Positions 24,587-33,067 of a stretch of DNA of 47,722 bases are shown here, in pieces. Both the position numbers and the translations under genes were made by a program. Location: the NCBI GenBank assembly GCA_964458715.1, contig CAYWJP010000002.1, positions 1-47,722 on the forward strand. Reading direction: 5' to 3'. The DNA comes from UBA2773 sp964458715 (GTDB lineage: Bacteria > Patescibacteriota > Minisyncoccia > Moranbacterales > DUUL01). The first letter of the stretch is position 1. Each line of letters opens with the position of its first letter. The notes under the pieces were generated by a model. It saw nothing but the letters and a program-made list of their open reading frames with translations, did not search any database and was not told where the DNA came from.

Positions 24587-25723
24587 TTAATTATTTTTAT
24601 CTTGCTTTACGCTAAGACCATAACTTTCACTTTTCAATTCTTTAATCTTTTCTACCGCTTGCTTTTCTTCGGAAGGTAAAATTTGAAGCACTTTATTGAG
24701 CTGGGTTTGATTGACTTTGACTACTTTGTCCCAAAGTTTCTTCTTTTCCAAAATTTCTTTGAGTTTTTCTTCGTTATATTTAAAGTTTTGGCGATGAGTT
24801 TTAGTGACAATTTTTCCATCACCAAATAATCGATCAACTTCTTCCGACTCCATAATACCCAAGAGTTCTTTTTGAAGTTTAGCAATTTCAGATTTGGTTT
24901 CTTTGTTTTTAGCTTGAAGTTCTAAATATTTTCTAATAATTGAATTTTTTTCTTCATCGGTAGCGGAAATTTCTTTTTTGAATTTATGTTTCCACATCGG
25001 ACAAATTTCTTGATAATCGCACCAATCACAAAGCGGAGAAGTCGTAGGCTCAAAATTAGAGTTTTTAATTTCATTAAATAGGTTAAAAATTTTCTCTTTT
25101 TCTTTCTTGAGTTGAGAAAGAGTTTTGGTAGTCGAAAGTTTGGTATCATGTTTCAAGAAATAGAGACTCAATTTTATTTTTTCCGGATTTTTATCTAGTT
25201 GAGGATATCTTTTTAAGAAAGCTAAGAGGTAGATCAGTAACTGAAGATTATCTTCAACATGAATTTGAGCAGGAAGTTTGTTGGCAGTTTTATAATCAAT
25301 AATTTCATAACCATCTTCGATTTTGTCGATTCGATCAATTATCCCAGAAATAAGATGAATTTCTCCTTCGTGTTCTAAATCAACAGAAAAGCGAGATTCA
25401 ATATCTACTATTTTAAAATCATTAAGATTATTGTGTTTATAATAATTTTGAACAATTTTTATCCCTTGAGCAAAAGCGGCTCTTTCTCTAAATTCGTTAT
25501 CAAAAACGTCCGAATTCCATTTTTGAGAAAAATAATTTAAAGCCTCTTTTTGAGTAGGTAAAAGAAAGCTTCCAGTATGAATAAACTGCATGGTTGAATG
25601 CATTACACTTCCAAAAACTGCTTCAGCTGATTTTTTGCCAGTTTTAATTTTATCAATGGCACTAAATTTATAGCGAAGAGGGCAGGTTCGGAAAGAATCT
25701 AGAGCGGAATAAGAGGTATTCAT
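24587..25723 (-). CDS. PD-(D/E)XK nuclease family protein (RecB/Cas4-like), Fe-S type
   Basis: 378 residues. The start SYSALDSFRTCPLRYKFSAI and AVFGSVMHSTMQFI are the usual PDDEXK_1 opening, with the first Cys and the metal-binding His. The nuclease core is ISGIIDRIDKIEDGYEIIDYKT (the D...D-Y-K pattern), followed by NLQLLIYLLAF (QxxxY-like). A C-terminal cysteine group, PLCDWCDYQEICPMW, together with the N-terminal Cys should hold a 4Fe-4S cluster as in Cas4 and AddB. The last ~130 residues are coiled coil and helical. No helicase or Cas genes are nearby, so a general DNA-repair nuclease is most likely. Monocistronic, convergent with the CAP gene. Confidence 0.85.
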   Translation of the reverse strand: MNTSYSALDSFRTCPLRYKFSAIDKIKTGKKSAEAVFGSVMHSTMQFIHTGSFLLPTQKEALNYFSQKWNSDVFDNEFRERAAFAQGIKIVQNYYKHNNLNDFKIVDIESRFSVDLEHEGEIHLISGIIDRIDKIEDGYEIIDYKTANKLPAQIHVEDNLQLLIYLLAFLKRYPQLDKNPEKIKLSLYFLKHDTKLSTTKTLSQLKKEKEKIFNLFNEIKNSNFEPTTSPLCDWCDYQEICPMWKHKFKKEISATDEEKNSIIRKYLELQAKNKETKSEIAKLQKELLGIMESEEVDRLFGDGKIVTKTHRQNFKYNEEKLKEILEKKKLWDKVVKVNQTQLNKVLQILPSEEKQAVEKIKELKSESYGLSVKQDKNN

Positions 25724-25963
25724 GAGTTAGTTAGAAAGTTTATAGAGAGCGAATAAAGTTCTTAAAATCTGTAAAATTACTGAAGTTTTTAAATCCGGAT
25801 TATTTTTAGCAACTAGCTGAAATTAGAGAAGTATTTAAAATGTAAATCAAATGCAGATACAGTGCAAGTCAAAATATTTTGAGATTTTATTGATGGAGAG
25901 AAGCTAGAGTAAAATTATTGAATCACTATAGTTATTAGTTGATCAATATTTGCTTGGGATACT

Positions 25964-25991
25964 ATGTCGCACAATGTATATTTTGCGACAT
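25964..25991. repeat. Inverted repeat in the 351-bp gap 25724-26074
   Basis: ATGTCGCA (25964-25971) and TGCGACAT (25984-25991) are perfect inverted repeats 12 bp apart, followed by a smaller TTGAG/CTCAA hairpin near 26000. There is no T-run, so it could be an operator or an mRNA structure rather than a terminator. The rest of the gap holds no ORF or RNA gene that I can support. Confidence 0.4.
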
Positions 25992-26074
25992 CATATATTG
26001 AGAAACCTCAATCATCAGGTATCAGAAGTCATTGAAACTAAGTACTATTCCTTGGTGGTTATGAAAAATTGCTG

Positions 26075-27469
26075 TCAATCAGATTTATAAACTATCATTT
26101 GGTCTATACTGGCACTTCCGTAAATACTTTTAACTATTTTCTTTGAAGTTCCTAATAATAAATTTGAACCCCAATATGGATCATGGACTACAAAGTCATC
26201 ATTTTTATCGTCGTAACCGTGAATCACTACATAATGACCTTTACTGCCGGAACCTTTAATAAAGACAATTACAGGCAAATCATCGTCTTCTATATAATCT
26301 TTTATATCGTCCCAATCAATCAGGCTTGTACTGTGCCCAGTTTTCACTTTTAATTTCATGTCATACTTGCTCAATAAACCTCCATCGCCCCAATCCATAA
26401 GTCCGCTATAAAAATAAGAATTTTTCTTAGCAATATCATCAGGTTCTATATCTTCGCCGTGATAAGTAAAAACCATAGCGACAGAAGTAACAGCACAACC
26501 ATAAGAGCCCATAGTCAGAGAAGTTCCTCCTATAGAATCATTGCTCCATTTACTATCTCTTTGGGAATAATACCATTTAGTAGAGGCTTTACCCTCTTCT
26601 GGTTCATCGGCATTTTTTAGGATTTCACTTATTTCTGATTCTTCTGCAACAGTTAAGGAATCGACATCAATTAAAAGTTGTTTCATTTGACTTTCAATTT
26701 TGGCAATCAAGTTCTGATAACCGGCTTCTTCGCCTTTAGTCCTAGTCAAAAGATTACTTTTCTCTCCTTTCTTAAGCGAAAGGGCTTGTTTTTCCTCATC
26801 TAATTCTGACTTTTGATCATCTAATTTTCCTTTTTCGATTTCGTGTTCTTCTCTTTTTTCATTCAAAGCCGCCTTCTCTTCCCTGATTATTTTTAAAGCA
26901 TTGTTTATTTTAGTTGAAATTTGACTAAGATAATCTGATTGAGTAAAAACTTCATTCAATCCGCCCTCGCTAGAAAGCAAACTTAAACCCAAGGTTTGGT
27001 GAAGTTTATAATAATTTCTCAACATTTCCCCTAAATTTTTTTGATTTTCTTTGATGTTTTGTTGTCTTGTATCAATTTGTTTTTTAATTTCATCAATGTT
27101 TTCCTGAGTAGTATCGATTTCTTTTTTTAATGAACCAATATCTCCCTGAACATTATTTATTTCTAGATTTAAAATCTGAACTTGACCAGCCAAAGTTTGA
27201 GCTTGTTGTTGTTTTAGTTTTACTAATTTTTGAGCATTTTTAAGCTGATTATCCAACGTATCAAATTGACTTTCTTTGTCATCTGCCTCGTCTCTTAAAT
27301 CTTCGCAATCTTTTTCTGATAAATCCTTACAGGCTTCGTCCAAAAGATCATCAAGTTGATCGGCTCGAAGAGGTTCTTGAAGAAAAGACAGTGAAAAAAA
27401 CAATAGGAACAATGAAAAACCTATTTTCCAGTAATTTTTTAAAAGTTTATTTTTATTTTTTAATTGCAT
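26075..27469 (-). CDS. Secreted coiled-coil protein with C39-like peptidase domain
   Basis: 464 residues. A signal peptide (IGFSLFLLFFSLSFLQEPLRA, roughly 16-36) is followed by a long coiled coil (about 60-270, e.g. LKKEIDTTQENIDEIKKQID) of the CwlO/PcsB/EnvC type. The C-terminal domain (about 297-464) is C39-like: YYSQRDSKWSNDSIGG, catalytic Cys in GSYGCAVTSVAMVF, His in GSKGHYVVIHGYDD and Asp in FVVHDPYWGS. Such proteins cut peptide bonds in the cell wall or in secreted peptides. The coiled coil suggests a regulated cell-wall hydrolase at division. It is last in the operon that starts at NIF3, 17 bp after gltX. Confidence 0.83.
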   Translation of the reverse strand: MQLKNKNKLLKNYWKIGFSLFLLFFSLSFLQEPLRADQLDDLLDEACKDLSEKDCEDLRDEADDKESQFDTLDNQLKNAQKLVKLKQQQAQTLAGQVQILNLEINNVQGDIGSLKKEIDTTQENIDEIKKQIDTRQQNIKENQKNLGEMLRNYYKLHQTLGLSLLSSEGGLNEVFTQSDYLSQISTKINNALKIIREEKAALNEKREEHEIEKGKLDDQKSELDEEKQALSLKKGEKSNLLTRTKGEEAGYQNLIAKIESQMKQLLIDVDSLTVAEESEISEILKNADEPEEGKASTKWYYSQRDSKWSNDSIGGTSLTMGSYGCAVTSVAMVFTYHGEDIEPDDIAKKNSYFYSGLMDWGDGGLLSKYDMKLKVKTGHSTSLIDWDDIKDYIEDDDLPVIVFIKGSGSKGHYVVIHGYDDKNDDFVVHDPYWGSNLLLGTSKKIVKSIYGSASIDQMIVYKSD

Positions 27470-27486
27470 TTTTTATTTTAGCAAAA

Positions 27487-28974
27487 TTAAACTTTTTCTA
27501 TGGCATTTTTTATTCTTTTAAGACTTTCTTCTTTTCCTAATACCCAAGCTAATTCAAAAGGACTAGCGCTTTTTTCTTGACCAGAAAGCGCTACTCGAAG
27601 TGGCCAAAGGTGTTCTCCTCGCGCTTCGCCGACACTAGCTAAGATAGTTTTCTGAAATATTTCAGGGCTTGCTAAATCAGTTTCAGAGGTAATTTTGAAA
27701 ACTAATTCTAAGGCTTTTTTCAAATCTTCGGATTTCATCTCTTTCCATTTTAGTAAAGAACTATCGTAATTAATGTCTTTGAAATAAATATCAAAATTTT
27801 CGTTTATATCAGCCAATTTTTTTATTCGGGTTTTATCAATCGAGATAATTTTTTTGATTTTAGCTAAGTCTTTTTCTAGATTATTTTTTTCGAAATATTC
27901 ATCTAAATAATTTTGACTTTTTTCTAAAATTTCTTCATCGGATTTATTTTTTAGATATTGGCTACTTATCCAATTTAATTTTTGATAATTAAAAATCGCA
28001 CCTGCTTTATGAATTCCTGATAAGGCAAATTTTTCAATTAGTTCTTTTTTTGACATTATTTCTTGATCACTCTTGGGATTCCAGCCCAAAAGAGCCAGGA
28101 AATTAATTAAAGCTTCTGGTAAATAGCCTTTATTTTTAAAATCTTCTACGCTAACATCCCCTTGTCTTTTGGAAAGTTTTTTCTTATTTTCTCCTAAAAC
28201 ATTAGGTAAATGAACAAATTTAGGAGCTTTCCATTTAAAAAAATTATAGAGTAAAACATGCTTTGGAGTACTAGGAAGCCAATCTTCTCCTCTGAAAACG
28301 TGAGATATTTTCATTAAATGATCATCTACGACTACGGCAAAATGATAAGTAGGAAAACCGTCAGTCTTAATTAAAACTTGATCATCGACAGTACTGGTAT
28401 CAACTGAAATGTCACCAAAAACTTTATCACTAAATTTAACCAGTTCATTTTCAGGAACTTTCATTCTAATTACGTATTTTTCTCCATTCTCAATTTTTTT
28501 TTGAATTTCTTCTGGGGTTAAATCTCGGCATTTTTTATCATACATCGGAGGCTGATTTTTGGCTTGTTGTTTTTCTCGGACTTCTTTAAGTCGTTCTTTG
28601 GAACAAAAACAGTAGTAAGCTGTTCCTTTGTCTAGGAGTTTTTTTATATATTTTTTATATATTTTTAATCGTTCTGATTGGATGTAAGGTCCCAATTCTC
28701 CTTTCTGATCTATTTCCTGATTTTCTTTTTGATAAACCCCTTCATCAACATTCATCCCGACCCAGTTTAAGATTTCAAAAATTTTCCCAGTAGCTTTATC
28801 GTCTAATCTTCGTTGATCAGTATCTTCTACTCTGACTAAAAAAGCACCTTCTTGATTTCGAGCAAAAAGCCAAGCAAATAAAGCAGTTCTCAAATTACCA
28901 ATATGAATCATCCCTGTTGGAGAAGGAGCAAATCTAACTCGAATTTCACAATTTTCAGTTTTTTGATTATTCAT
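27487..28974 (-). CDS. gltX: Glutamate--tRNA ligase
   Basis: 495 residues, class I synthetase. APSPTGMIHIGNLRTALFAW contains HIGH as HIGN (24-27), EDTDQRR follows, then the CFCSKERL zinc-like segment (residues 122-129), the acceptor-binding part GDISVDTSTVDDQVLIKTDG, FRGEDWLPSTPKH and KKLSKR (KMSKS equivalent, 265-270) before GDVSVEDFKNKGYLPEAL. The C-terminal helical anticodon domain is complete. Whether it also charges tRNA-Gln (non-discriminating) cannot be decided; gatCAB and glnS are not in the window. It overlaps the WecG-like gene upstream by 8 bp. Confidence 0.96.
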   Translation of the reverse strand: MNNQKTENCEIRVRFAPSPTGMIHIGNLRTALFAWLFARNQEGAFLVRVEDTDQRRLDDKATGKIFEILNWVGMNVDEGVYQKENQEIDQKGELGPYIQSERLKIYKKYIKKLLDKGTAYYCFCSKERLKEVREKQQAKNQPPMYDKKCRDLTPEEIQKKIENGEKYVIRMKVPENELVKFSDKVFGDISVDTSTVDDQVLIKTDGFPTYHFAVVVDDHLMKISHVFRGEDWLPSTPKHVLLYNFFKWKAPKFVHLPNVLGENKKKLSKRQGDVSVEDFKNKGYLPEALINFLALLGWNPKSDQEIMSKKELIEKFALSGIHKAGAIFNYQKLNWISSQYLKNKSDEEILEKSQNYLDEYFEKNNLEKDLAKIKKIISIDKTRIKKLADINENFDIYFKDINYDSSLLKWKEMKSEDLKKALELVFKITSETDLASPEIFQKTILASVGEARGEHLWPLRVALSGQEKSASPFELAWVLGKEESLKRIKNAIEKV

Positions 28975-29701
28975 ATTTTTGTTTAATTTTTGGTAAAATT
29001 TCCGATAAAGCCATTATTGGAAATTTAACAACAGCATTGAAAATTCTTGGTAATCGATTAGGCTGAATAATTAGTCGCCATAACCATTCCAATCCAATTG
29101 CTCGCACTATTCTAGGTGCTCGAATTTTTCTTTTTGTCCAAAAGTCCAAGGTCCCTCCAATTCCCATGATTATTCTGGCCTCAGTCGATTTTAATAAATA
29201 TTTATAAATTAATATCTCCTGATGAGGATGACCAGTAGCAACTAGAATTAACTGACAATCTTTGAGTAATTTAAAATCGAAATTTTGCTCTTCTCCTTTG
29301 CTAATCTCAATTAATTTGAGTTTCTTAAAATTATTCAAACTTTCTTGAATTTTTGCCCGGGAGCTCCAACCTTCTCTGAGAAATATTATTCCAATTTTCA
29401 AATTCAGTTTATCGGTTAAAGTCATTAAGAATCGAGCTAGGTCAGCACCAGTTATTCTAGCACTAGTTGGTTTTCTTTTCAACCAACTAACAAAACGAAT
29501 TCCAAAACCATCGATTAGTCTAATTCCGGCGGAATTAATAATTTTTATATAAGGATTGTTTTGTCTAGCAGTTAAAAGTATTTCCGGATTAAGAGTAACG
29601 ATAAACAAAGGTTTAGTTTTTAGACTCTTTAATTTTTGAAGACATCTTCTCTGAATAGAGTTTTGCGAATAATTATCTATTTTAATCCCGAATATTCTCA
29701 T
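28967..29701 (-). CDS. WecG/TagA/CpsF family glycosyltransferase
   Basis: 244 residues, GT26-type fold. Diagnostic stretches are FIVTLNPEILLTA, SAGIRLIDGFGIRF, RITGADLARFLM, IGIIFLREGWSSRA, LILVATGHPHQEILIY, IIMGIGGTLDFWTKRKIRAP and the C-terminal IGLEWLWRLIIQPNRLPR. Members add N-acetylmannosamine or its uronic acid to lipid-linked sugars (TagA, WecG) on the inner face of the membrane. The acceptor in this organism is unknown. Between the AI-2E-type transporter (11-bp gap) and gltX (8-bp overlap), so co-transcribed. Confidence 0.9.
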   Translation of the reverse strand: MRIFGIKIDNYSQNSIQRRCLQKLKSLKTKPLFIVTLNPEILLTARQNNPYIKIINSAGIRLIDGFGIRFVSWLKRKPTSARITGADLARFLMTLTDKLNLKIGIIFLREGWSSRAKIQESLNNFKKLKLIEISKGEEQNFDFKLLKDCQLILVATGHPHQEILIYKYLLKSTEARIIMGIGGTLDFWTKRKIRAPRIVRAIGLEWLWRLIIQPNRLPRIFNAVVKFPIMALSEILPKIKQKYE

Positions 29702-29712
29702 AAAAATATAAA

Positions 29713-30735
29713 CTATTTGAGAAATTTATTATTTTGAAAATCTTTAACAAAAACACTTAAGGCAGTCGCGAAAGGTATTGCGATTAGCATCCCCAATACT
29801 CCCAACAAGCTTGCTCCAGTGATTAAGGCTACAATCACCACTACAGGATCTAAACCGACCGCTCGCTTCATAATTAGAGGCGTGAAGATGTGGTGTTCCA
29901 TCTGTTGAATGATTAAATAAGAAACTCCAACTAAAATAGCAGTTAGAGGCGAGACTGTGAGCCCAATTAAAACGGCTGGTATGAAGGAAATAAAAGGTCC
30001 AATGTAAGGAATTATTTCAAAAAATCCACCCAGTAATGCCAATAGTAGAGCATAAGGAACACCCAAAATGGATAAAATTAAAAATTCTAAACTAAAAATT
30101 ATAAAAGCAATCGAAAGTTGACCTATCAGCCAATTTCCCATTTTGTTTTGGATTCTTTTAGTTAAATCTATGGCATAAACCTTATGTTTTGCTGGTAGAA
30201 CAAATTCTAAAAATCCTTTAATCCCGTCTTTTTTAACAATCATATAAAAAGCCAAAGCAAACATTATTAAGCCTTTAAAAAGATTAGCTAGAAAAGAAAA
30301 GGAATTGGAAAAAATTTGAGAAATTAGCTCGGTTAATTTATCCGAGACATTATTTATTAAAGTTTGAATATTAATTCCTAAATTAGAATCATTAGCTAGA
30401 GTATTTAAATTAAATAAAAAGTCATTAGTATTTTTAAAATAATCAGGAATATTCTCTCCTAATTGTTTTAATTCAAAGATTAGTGCTGGAATTATTAAAT
30501 ACAAACAAAAGAAAATAAAACTAAAAAATAATAAATATAGAATAATAGCGCTAATTACGCGAGGAATTCTTTTAGTTTGAAGATTATCCACTAGTGGTTC
30601 CAGGGCGCTAACTATAATTATCGAAATAAATAAAATTACCAAAACTTCTTTAATAAGAAAAACCAACCATAAAATTAAAATAATGGCGGTTATTCTAAGT
30701 AAGGTGTTGGTAGAAATTTCTGTGGAATTTTTCAT
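29713..30735 (-). CDS. AI-2E family transporter (putative permease)
   Basis: 340 residues with about eight membrane helices. The family signatures are IPRVISAIILYLLFF, IGQLSIAFIIFSLEFLIL, GGFFEIIPYIGPFISFIPAV, QQMEHHIFTPLIMKRAVGL and the end LGVLGMLIAIPFATALSVFV. The family includes TqsA, named for autoinducer-2 export, and Na+/H+ antiporters, so the substrate is open; quorum signalling should not be assumed. It starts one base after the M16 peptidase gene ends. Confidence 0.9.
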   Translation of the reverse strand: MKNSTEISTNTLLRITAIILILWLVFLIKEVLVILFISIIIVSALEPLVDNLQTKRIPRVISAIILYLLFFSFIFFCLYLIIPALIFELKQLGENIPDYFKNTNDFLFNLNTLANDSNLGINIQTLINNVSDKLTELISQIFSNSFSFLANLFKGLIMFALAFYMIVKKDGIKGFLEFVLPAKHKVYAIDLTKRIQNKMGNWLIGQLSIAFIIFSLEFLILSILGVPYALLLALLGGFFEIIPYIGPFISFIPAVLIGLTVSPLTAILVGVSYLIIQQMEHHIFTPLIMKRAVGLDPVVVIVALITGASLLGVLGMLIAIPFATALSVFVKDFQNNKFLK

Positions 30736-30736
30736 T

Positions 30737-32011
30737 TTAGTGAAATGTTAAATATTTGTCTAAATTTTTATTATTTTGATGGGGTCCAATTATAGCTAAA
30801 TTTAAATTTTCATCCTTAAAGATGTTTTTGGCTATTCGCATTAAATCATTAGCAGTAACAGCATCTATTTTTTTGAAAATTTCAACTGGTTTTTTAATTT
30901 CTTTTCGAAATAATTCTTGATTTCCTAAATAAGAAGCAACAGCTGAGGAAGATTCCAGTGCCATTAAAGCTTTTCCTTTAAGATATTCTTTGGCTTTATT
31001 AATTTCTTTTTCAGGAACTTTTTTCTGGGTAGTTTTTTTAAACTCTTTTAAAATAAGACTAATTGTTTTTTCAAGATTTTCGTGCTTAACTCCAGCACTA
31101 GCAAAAAAATAACCGGTATCTGTGGACTGATCCGCCTCTGTATTGACATAATATGTTAACCCTCTCTTCTCTCTTAATTCGTTAAACATTCGACTACTCG
31201 TTCCACCTCCTAAAATTGTGGCTAATAAATTAGTAGCGTAACGATCTTCATTGAACATATCAACTGAATTAACGCCTAAAATCAAATGGGTCTGATCAGT
31301 TTCTTTGGCATAAATTCTTAATTGGCTTCTTTTTTGATTATGAGCAGTTTTAAGTTTATCAATTTTCCTGGATGATTTTTTAATTTTTTCAAAATATATT
31401 TTTATTTTTTCCAAAACTTTTTCTTGATTGAAATTTCCTGCAACAACAATTACTGTCGATTGAGAAATATAAAAATTTTTAAAATATTCGAGAAAGTCCT
31501 TTCGTTTAAATCTACTAACATTTTCAATAGTTCCAGCAATATCCCAACCAGCAGGTTGATTACCATAAACTAAATTTTCAAAAACATCCCAAATATGACG
31601 CATCGGCATATCTTCGTACATTGCTATTTCTTGAAGAATAACCCCTCGTTCCTTATCAATTTCCTCTTGCTTGAAAGTTGAATTTAAATAAATATCACTA
31701 ACAATGTCTAATGCTAGGGCAAGATGCTGCTTAGGAACTTTTACTAAATAACTAGTTTGCTCCTTGCTAGTAAAAGCATCAAATTCTCCACCAACGCCAT
31801 CTATTTCTTCAGTGATTGTTCTCGCTAAAGGTCTTTTTTTGGTTCCTTTGAATAGCATGTGTTCTAAAAAATGAGAAATCCCGTTGTTTTTAGCATTTTC
31901 GTATTTAGATCCAGCTTCGACTAAAATTTGAACCGTGACAGTTTCAGTATTGGAATTGGGTGCCAAAATTACTCGAGAACCATTTTTCAATATTTTTTTT
32001 AGGTATTGCAT
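30737..32011 (-). CDS. M16 family zinc metallopeptidase (insulinase-like)
   Basis: 424 residues. The inverted zinc motif HFLEH (47-51, in GISHFLEHMLFKGT) with the distal Glu in RGVILQEIAMYEDMP is intact, so this is a catalytic subunit. The second half has the C-terminal M16 lobe with LATILGGGTSSRMFNELREKRGLTYYV (the R/Y substrate-binding signature). Close bacterial relatives are the processing-peptidase-like MlpA/YmxG. No signal peptide, so cytoplasmic. Second gene of the operon; starts 5 bp after the NIF3 stop. Confidence 0.93.
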   Translation of the reverse strand: MQYLKKILKNGSRVILAPNSNTETVTVQILVEAGSKYENAKNNGISHFLEHMLFKGTKKRPLARTITEEIDGVGGEFDAFTSKEQTSYLVKVPKQHLALALDIVSDIYLNSTFKQEEIDKERGVILQEIAMYEDMPMRHIWDVFENLVYGNQPAGWDIAGTIENVSRFKRKDFLEYFKNFYISQSTVIVVAGNFNQEKVLEKIKIYFEKIKKSSRKIDKLKTAHNQKRSQLRIYAKETDQTHLILGVNSVDMFNEDRYATNLLATILGGGTSSRMFNELREKRGLTYYVNTEADQSTDTGYFFASAGVKHENLEKTISLILKEFKKTTQKKVPEKEINKAKEYLKGKALMALESSSAVASYLGNQELFRKEIKKPVEIFKKIDAVTANDLMRIAKNIFKDENLNLAIIGPHQNNKNLDKYLTFH

Positions 32012-32016
32012 TAAAT

Positions 32017-32958
32017 TTATTTATTTCTAGAAAAACGAGTTAATCCACCAAAAGGAATTATTTTAAGACCTTTTTTTTCTAATTTATCTAAAATTAAATT
32101 CATTCCGATAGAATCCGAGGAAATATGCCCAGCTATAACCACATTGATATGAGCTTTTTCAGCACTTTTACGATGAGCTTCGCTTTGGTGCATTCCTATC
32201 ACAGTACCAATTCCGGCATTAGCCATAGCCTGATAGATTCCTTCGGCCCCCTCTGTTCCTCCTGTCATTTCAGAAACGACTATTTTACCACAACGACTAT
32301 TAGGAGCACCAGTAAATAAAATTGGACCAGAGGATCTTTTTCGGGCTTCTTGATATTCAGGAATTTCATTCAATATTTTTAATAATTCTTTGATGTATCG
32401 AGGTTTAATTTTTTCAACTTTTTTAGTAACTAATTGAGCCACACAGTTATCGGCTGGAGTATGAATATTAATTAAATTTACGTCAAGAAGTCTAGCTGCA
32501 TCTACTATATTATAGTGATTAATTGGATTAAGTCCCCTGGCTACTTCGGAAATTCTTTTTTGAGTCAATTTTTCAGCAATATTAACTGGAACGCCAAACT
32601 TTTCATAAGCGTCAATTTGTAAATTCATAACATCATCTAGTTTGCTTAAAGCCCTCCCTACTGGATGATGATTAATAACTAGATCTATTCCCAGCTCTTT
32701 AGCTAAAAGTAAACTTCCTGTAGAAACATCTATCCCAGCCAATATTTTCTTAATATCTTTTCCATTATCATGATGAATAGCCGAATCTGCATAGGGATTA
32801 ACTAATTCTTTTTGGTCAAAATAAGGTTTTTCCTCTTTAGGCATTTCTTTGAATATATCTTTTTTTCTTTTCAAAAATTCCCCAATTTCTTTTTTTGAAC
32901 GAAAATCGTTGTTTATTCCTTGCTGAATGGCTAAGTCAAAAATTTCTTTAATTTTCAT
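32017..32958 (-). CDS. NIF3/DUF34 family metal-binding protein
   Basis: Starting at ATG 32958 the protein has 313 residues. It shows the NIF3 metal ligands: HH in LVINHHPVGRALS near the middle and the H-x-x-x-D-x-x-G-x-N end motif in IAGHISSDSIGMNLIL, with IGMHQSEAHR. Unlike ordinary NIF3 (about 250-270 residues), a helical N-terminal ~65 residues precede the domain. Members have been annotated as GTP cyclohydrolase 1 type 2, but the true reaction is not settled. The frame opens at TTG 32988, but the promoter just upstream puts the transcript start near 32982, so the ATG is chosen. First gene of a six-gene operon running to 26075. Confidence 0.82.
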   Translation of the reverse strand: MKIKEIFDLAIQQGINNDFRSKKEIGEFLKRKKDIFKEMPKEEKPYFDQKELVNPYADSAIHHDNGKDIKKILAGIDVSTGSLLLAKELGIDLVINHHPVGRALSKLDDVMNLQIDAYEKFGVPVNIAEKLTQKRISEVARGLNPINHYNIVDAARLLDVNLINIHTPADNCVAQLVTKKVEKIKPRYIKELLKILNEIPEYQEARKRSSGPILFTGAPNSRCGKIVVSEMTGGTEGAEGIYQAMANAGIGTVIGMHQSEAHRKSAEKAHINVVIAGHISSDSIGMNLILDKLEKKGLKIIPFGGLTRFSRNK

Positions 32959-32988
32959 TTTGTTATAATACTGTTTATGGATAGCCAA

Positions 32989-33017
32989 ATAATATCATTT
33001 AAATCAGCTTTGTTCAA
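32989..33017 (-). promoter_or_regulatory. Candidate promoter of the NIF3-M16-gltX operon
   Basis: On the minus strand TTGAAC (33017-33012), 17-bp spacer, TATTAT (32994-32989). It begins right after the terminator of the upstream unit and gives a leader of about 25 bases to the ATG at 32958. Confidence 0.45.
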
Positions 33018-33020
33018 GTT

Positions 33021-33048
33021 TAAAAACCAGACTGGGCAGAAGTCTGGT
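33021..33048 (-). terminator. Rho-independent terminator after the DUF4012 gene
   Basis: ACCAGACT and AGTCTGGT form a perfect 8-bp stem with a GC-rich seven-base loop, followed on the minus strand by TTTTTAAAC. It lies 20 bp past the stop of the DUF4012 gene. Confidence 0.85.
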
Positions 33049-33067
33049 CTTTGTAGGAATGATTTTT

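Noticed and set aside
24587..25723. Cas4 of a CRISPR system
   Set aside because: There are no other cas genes or repeats; the C-terminal coiled-coil extension fits a general RecB-like nuclease.
29713..30735. Quorum-sensing AI-2 exporter
   Set aside because: The family name covers several transporters; there is no luxS or other signalling gene nearby.
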